The notes under the pieces were generated by a model. That model worked only from the letters and a program-made list of their open reading frames with translations, was not told where the DNA came from and did no database searches. A program made the position numbers and the translations under genes. From Bacteroidota bacterium (GTDB lineage Bacteria > Bacteroidota > Bacteroidia > Flavobacteriales > Schleiferiaceae), in the NCBI GenBank assembly GCA_024742495.1, contig JANSYJ010000002.1:124001-188000 (forward strand): a stretch of 64,000 nt of DNA, read 5' to 3'. This document shows positions 63,853 to 64,000 of this stretch, piece after piece. The stretch's first letter is position 1; each line of letters begins with the position of its first letter.

Positions 63853-64000
63853 ATGAAGAATTTAGTACTATCAATTTTAAGTGTCTTGAGCTTTAGTTTA
63901 GCGGCTCAAAGCTCACTTAGCGTTACCGTTACCGATAGTGGTGTAGCGGCACACGGCGTTTCCGTGTTTTATTATAACTCTGTGTCGGCCTTTTATCCTA
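63853..64000 (+). CDS. Secreted protein, 5' part only
   Basis: An ATG at 63853 opens a frame that runs to the window end (49 codons). It begins MKNLVLSILSVLSFSLAAQ, a clear signal peptide, then SSLSVTVTDSGVAAHGVSVFYYNS, an Ig-like or carboxypeptidase-regulatory-like strand pattern. The family cannot be named from this fragment. It stands apart from the thiolase, after its terminator, and probably has its own promoter. Confidence 0.75.
   Translation, partial: MKNLVLSILSVLSFSLAAQSSLSVTVTDSGVAAHGVSVFYYNSVSAFYP

Overview
This window reads as an ordinary chromosome segment of a marine-type Bacteroidota, most likely order Flavobacteriales (lineage is inferred from gene content, not from a marker gene). 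The signs are promoter boxes of the TAnnTTTG type, several secreted proteins with type IX secretion (T9SS) C-terminal sorting domains, a PorV/PorQ-family barrel, a GWxTD protein, DUF4286 and MbnP families, weak ribosome binding sites, and GC content that looks moderate.

Layout. 1-4.6 kb: on the minus strand, a GH16 glycoside hydrolase cut by the window edge, a protein with a tail-fibre-like C-terminus, a TonB-dependent receptor and a small membrane-anchored protein. 4.6-9 kb: an EamA exporter faces a pair of M16 peptidases (one catalytic, one lacking the zinc site). 9.2-14.4 kb: rplU-rpmA, serS, a lipoprotein, a TPR protein, DUF4286 and recX. 14.4-16.6 kb: a ChaN-like protein and a T9SS-exported PGRP-type amidase. 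16.7-18.8 kb: a sulfide:quinone oxidoreductase-TusE/DsrC-DsrE operon. 18.9-28.8 kb: housekeeping genes (M48 peptidase, threonine aldolase, PorV/PorQ barrel, pssA, purS, SUMF1-like protein, ACP phosphodiesterase, fumC). 28.9-31.7 kb: a 56-residue membrane protein, an amidohydrolase lipoprotein and a glycosyltransferase. 31.8-33.6 kb: an AbiE-type toxin-antitoxin pair with two matched operator repeats. 34-40 kb: acyl-CoA synthetase, a lipoprotein, and a GWxTD/lipid A acyltransferase/GT2 operon. 40.2 kb: tRNA-Ser(UGA) followed by a degenerate tandem repeat.

40.3-59 kb is the accessory part. It starts with a compact four-gene operon of secreted and outer-membrane proteins, followed by a decayed mosaic copy of its own parts. 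Next comes a heavy-metal efflux operon (His-rich protein, TolC, adaptor, RND pump), then two large secreted proteins, then an MbnP-MbnH-YHYH operon facing a DUF6428 gene. Together 45.5-59 kb looks like a copper (or related metal) handling district: efflux through three compartments, plus a secreted copper-protein maturation pair.

59-64 kb: a MarR regulator with a perfect palindromic operator drives a beta-oxidation operon (fused dehydrogenase/hydratase and thiolase). A four-helix-bundle gene flanked by inverted arrays of 7-bp repeats splits these two genes. This small cassette is the best candidate in the window for an undescribed element. The window ends inside another secreted protein gene.

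All functional calls come from reading motifs in the translated sequence; no database search was possible.
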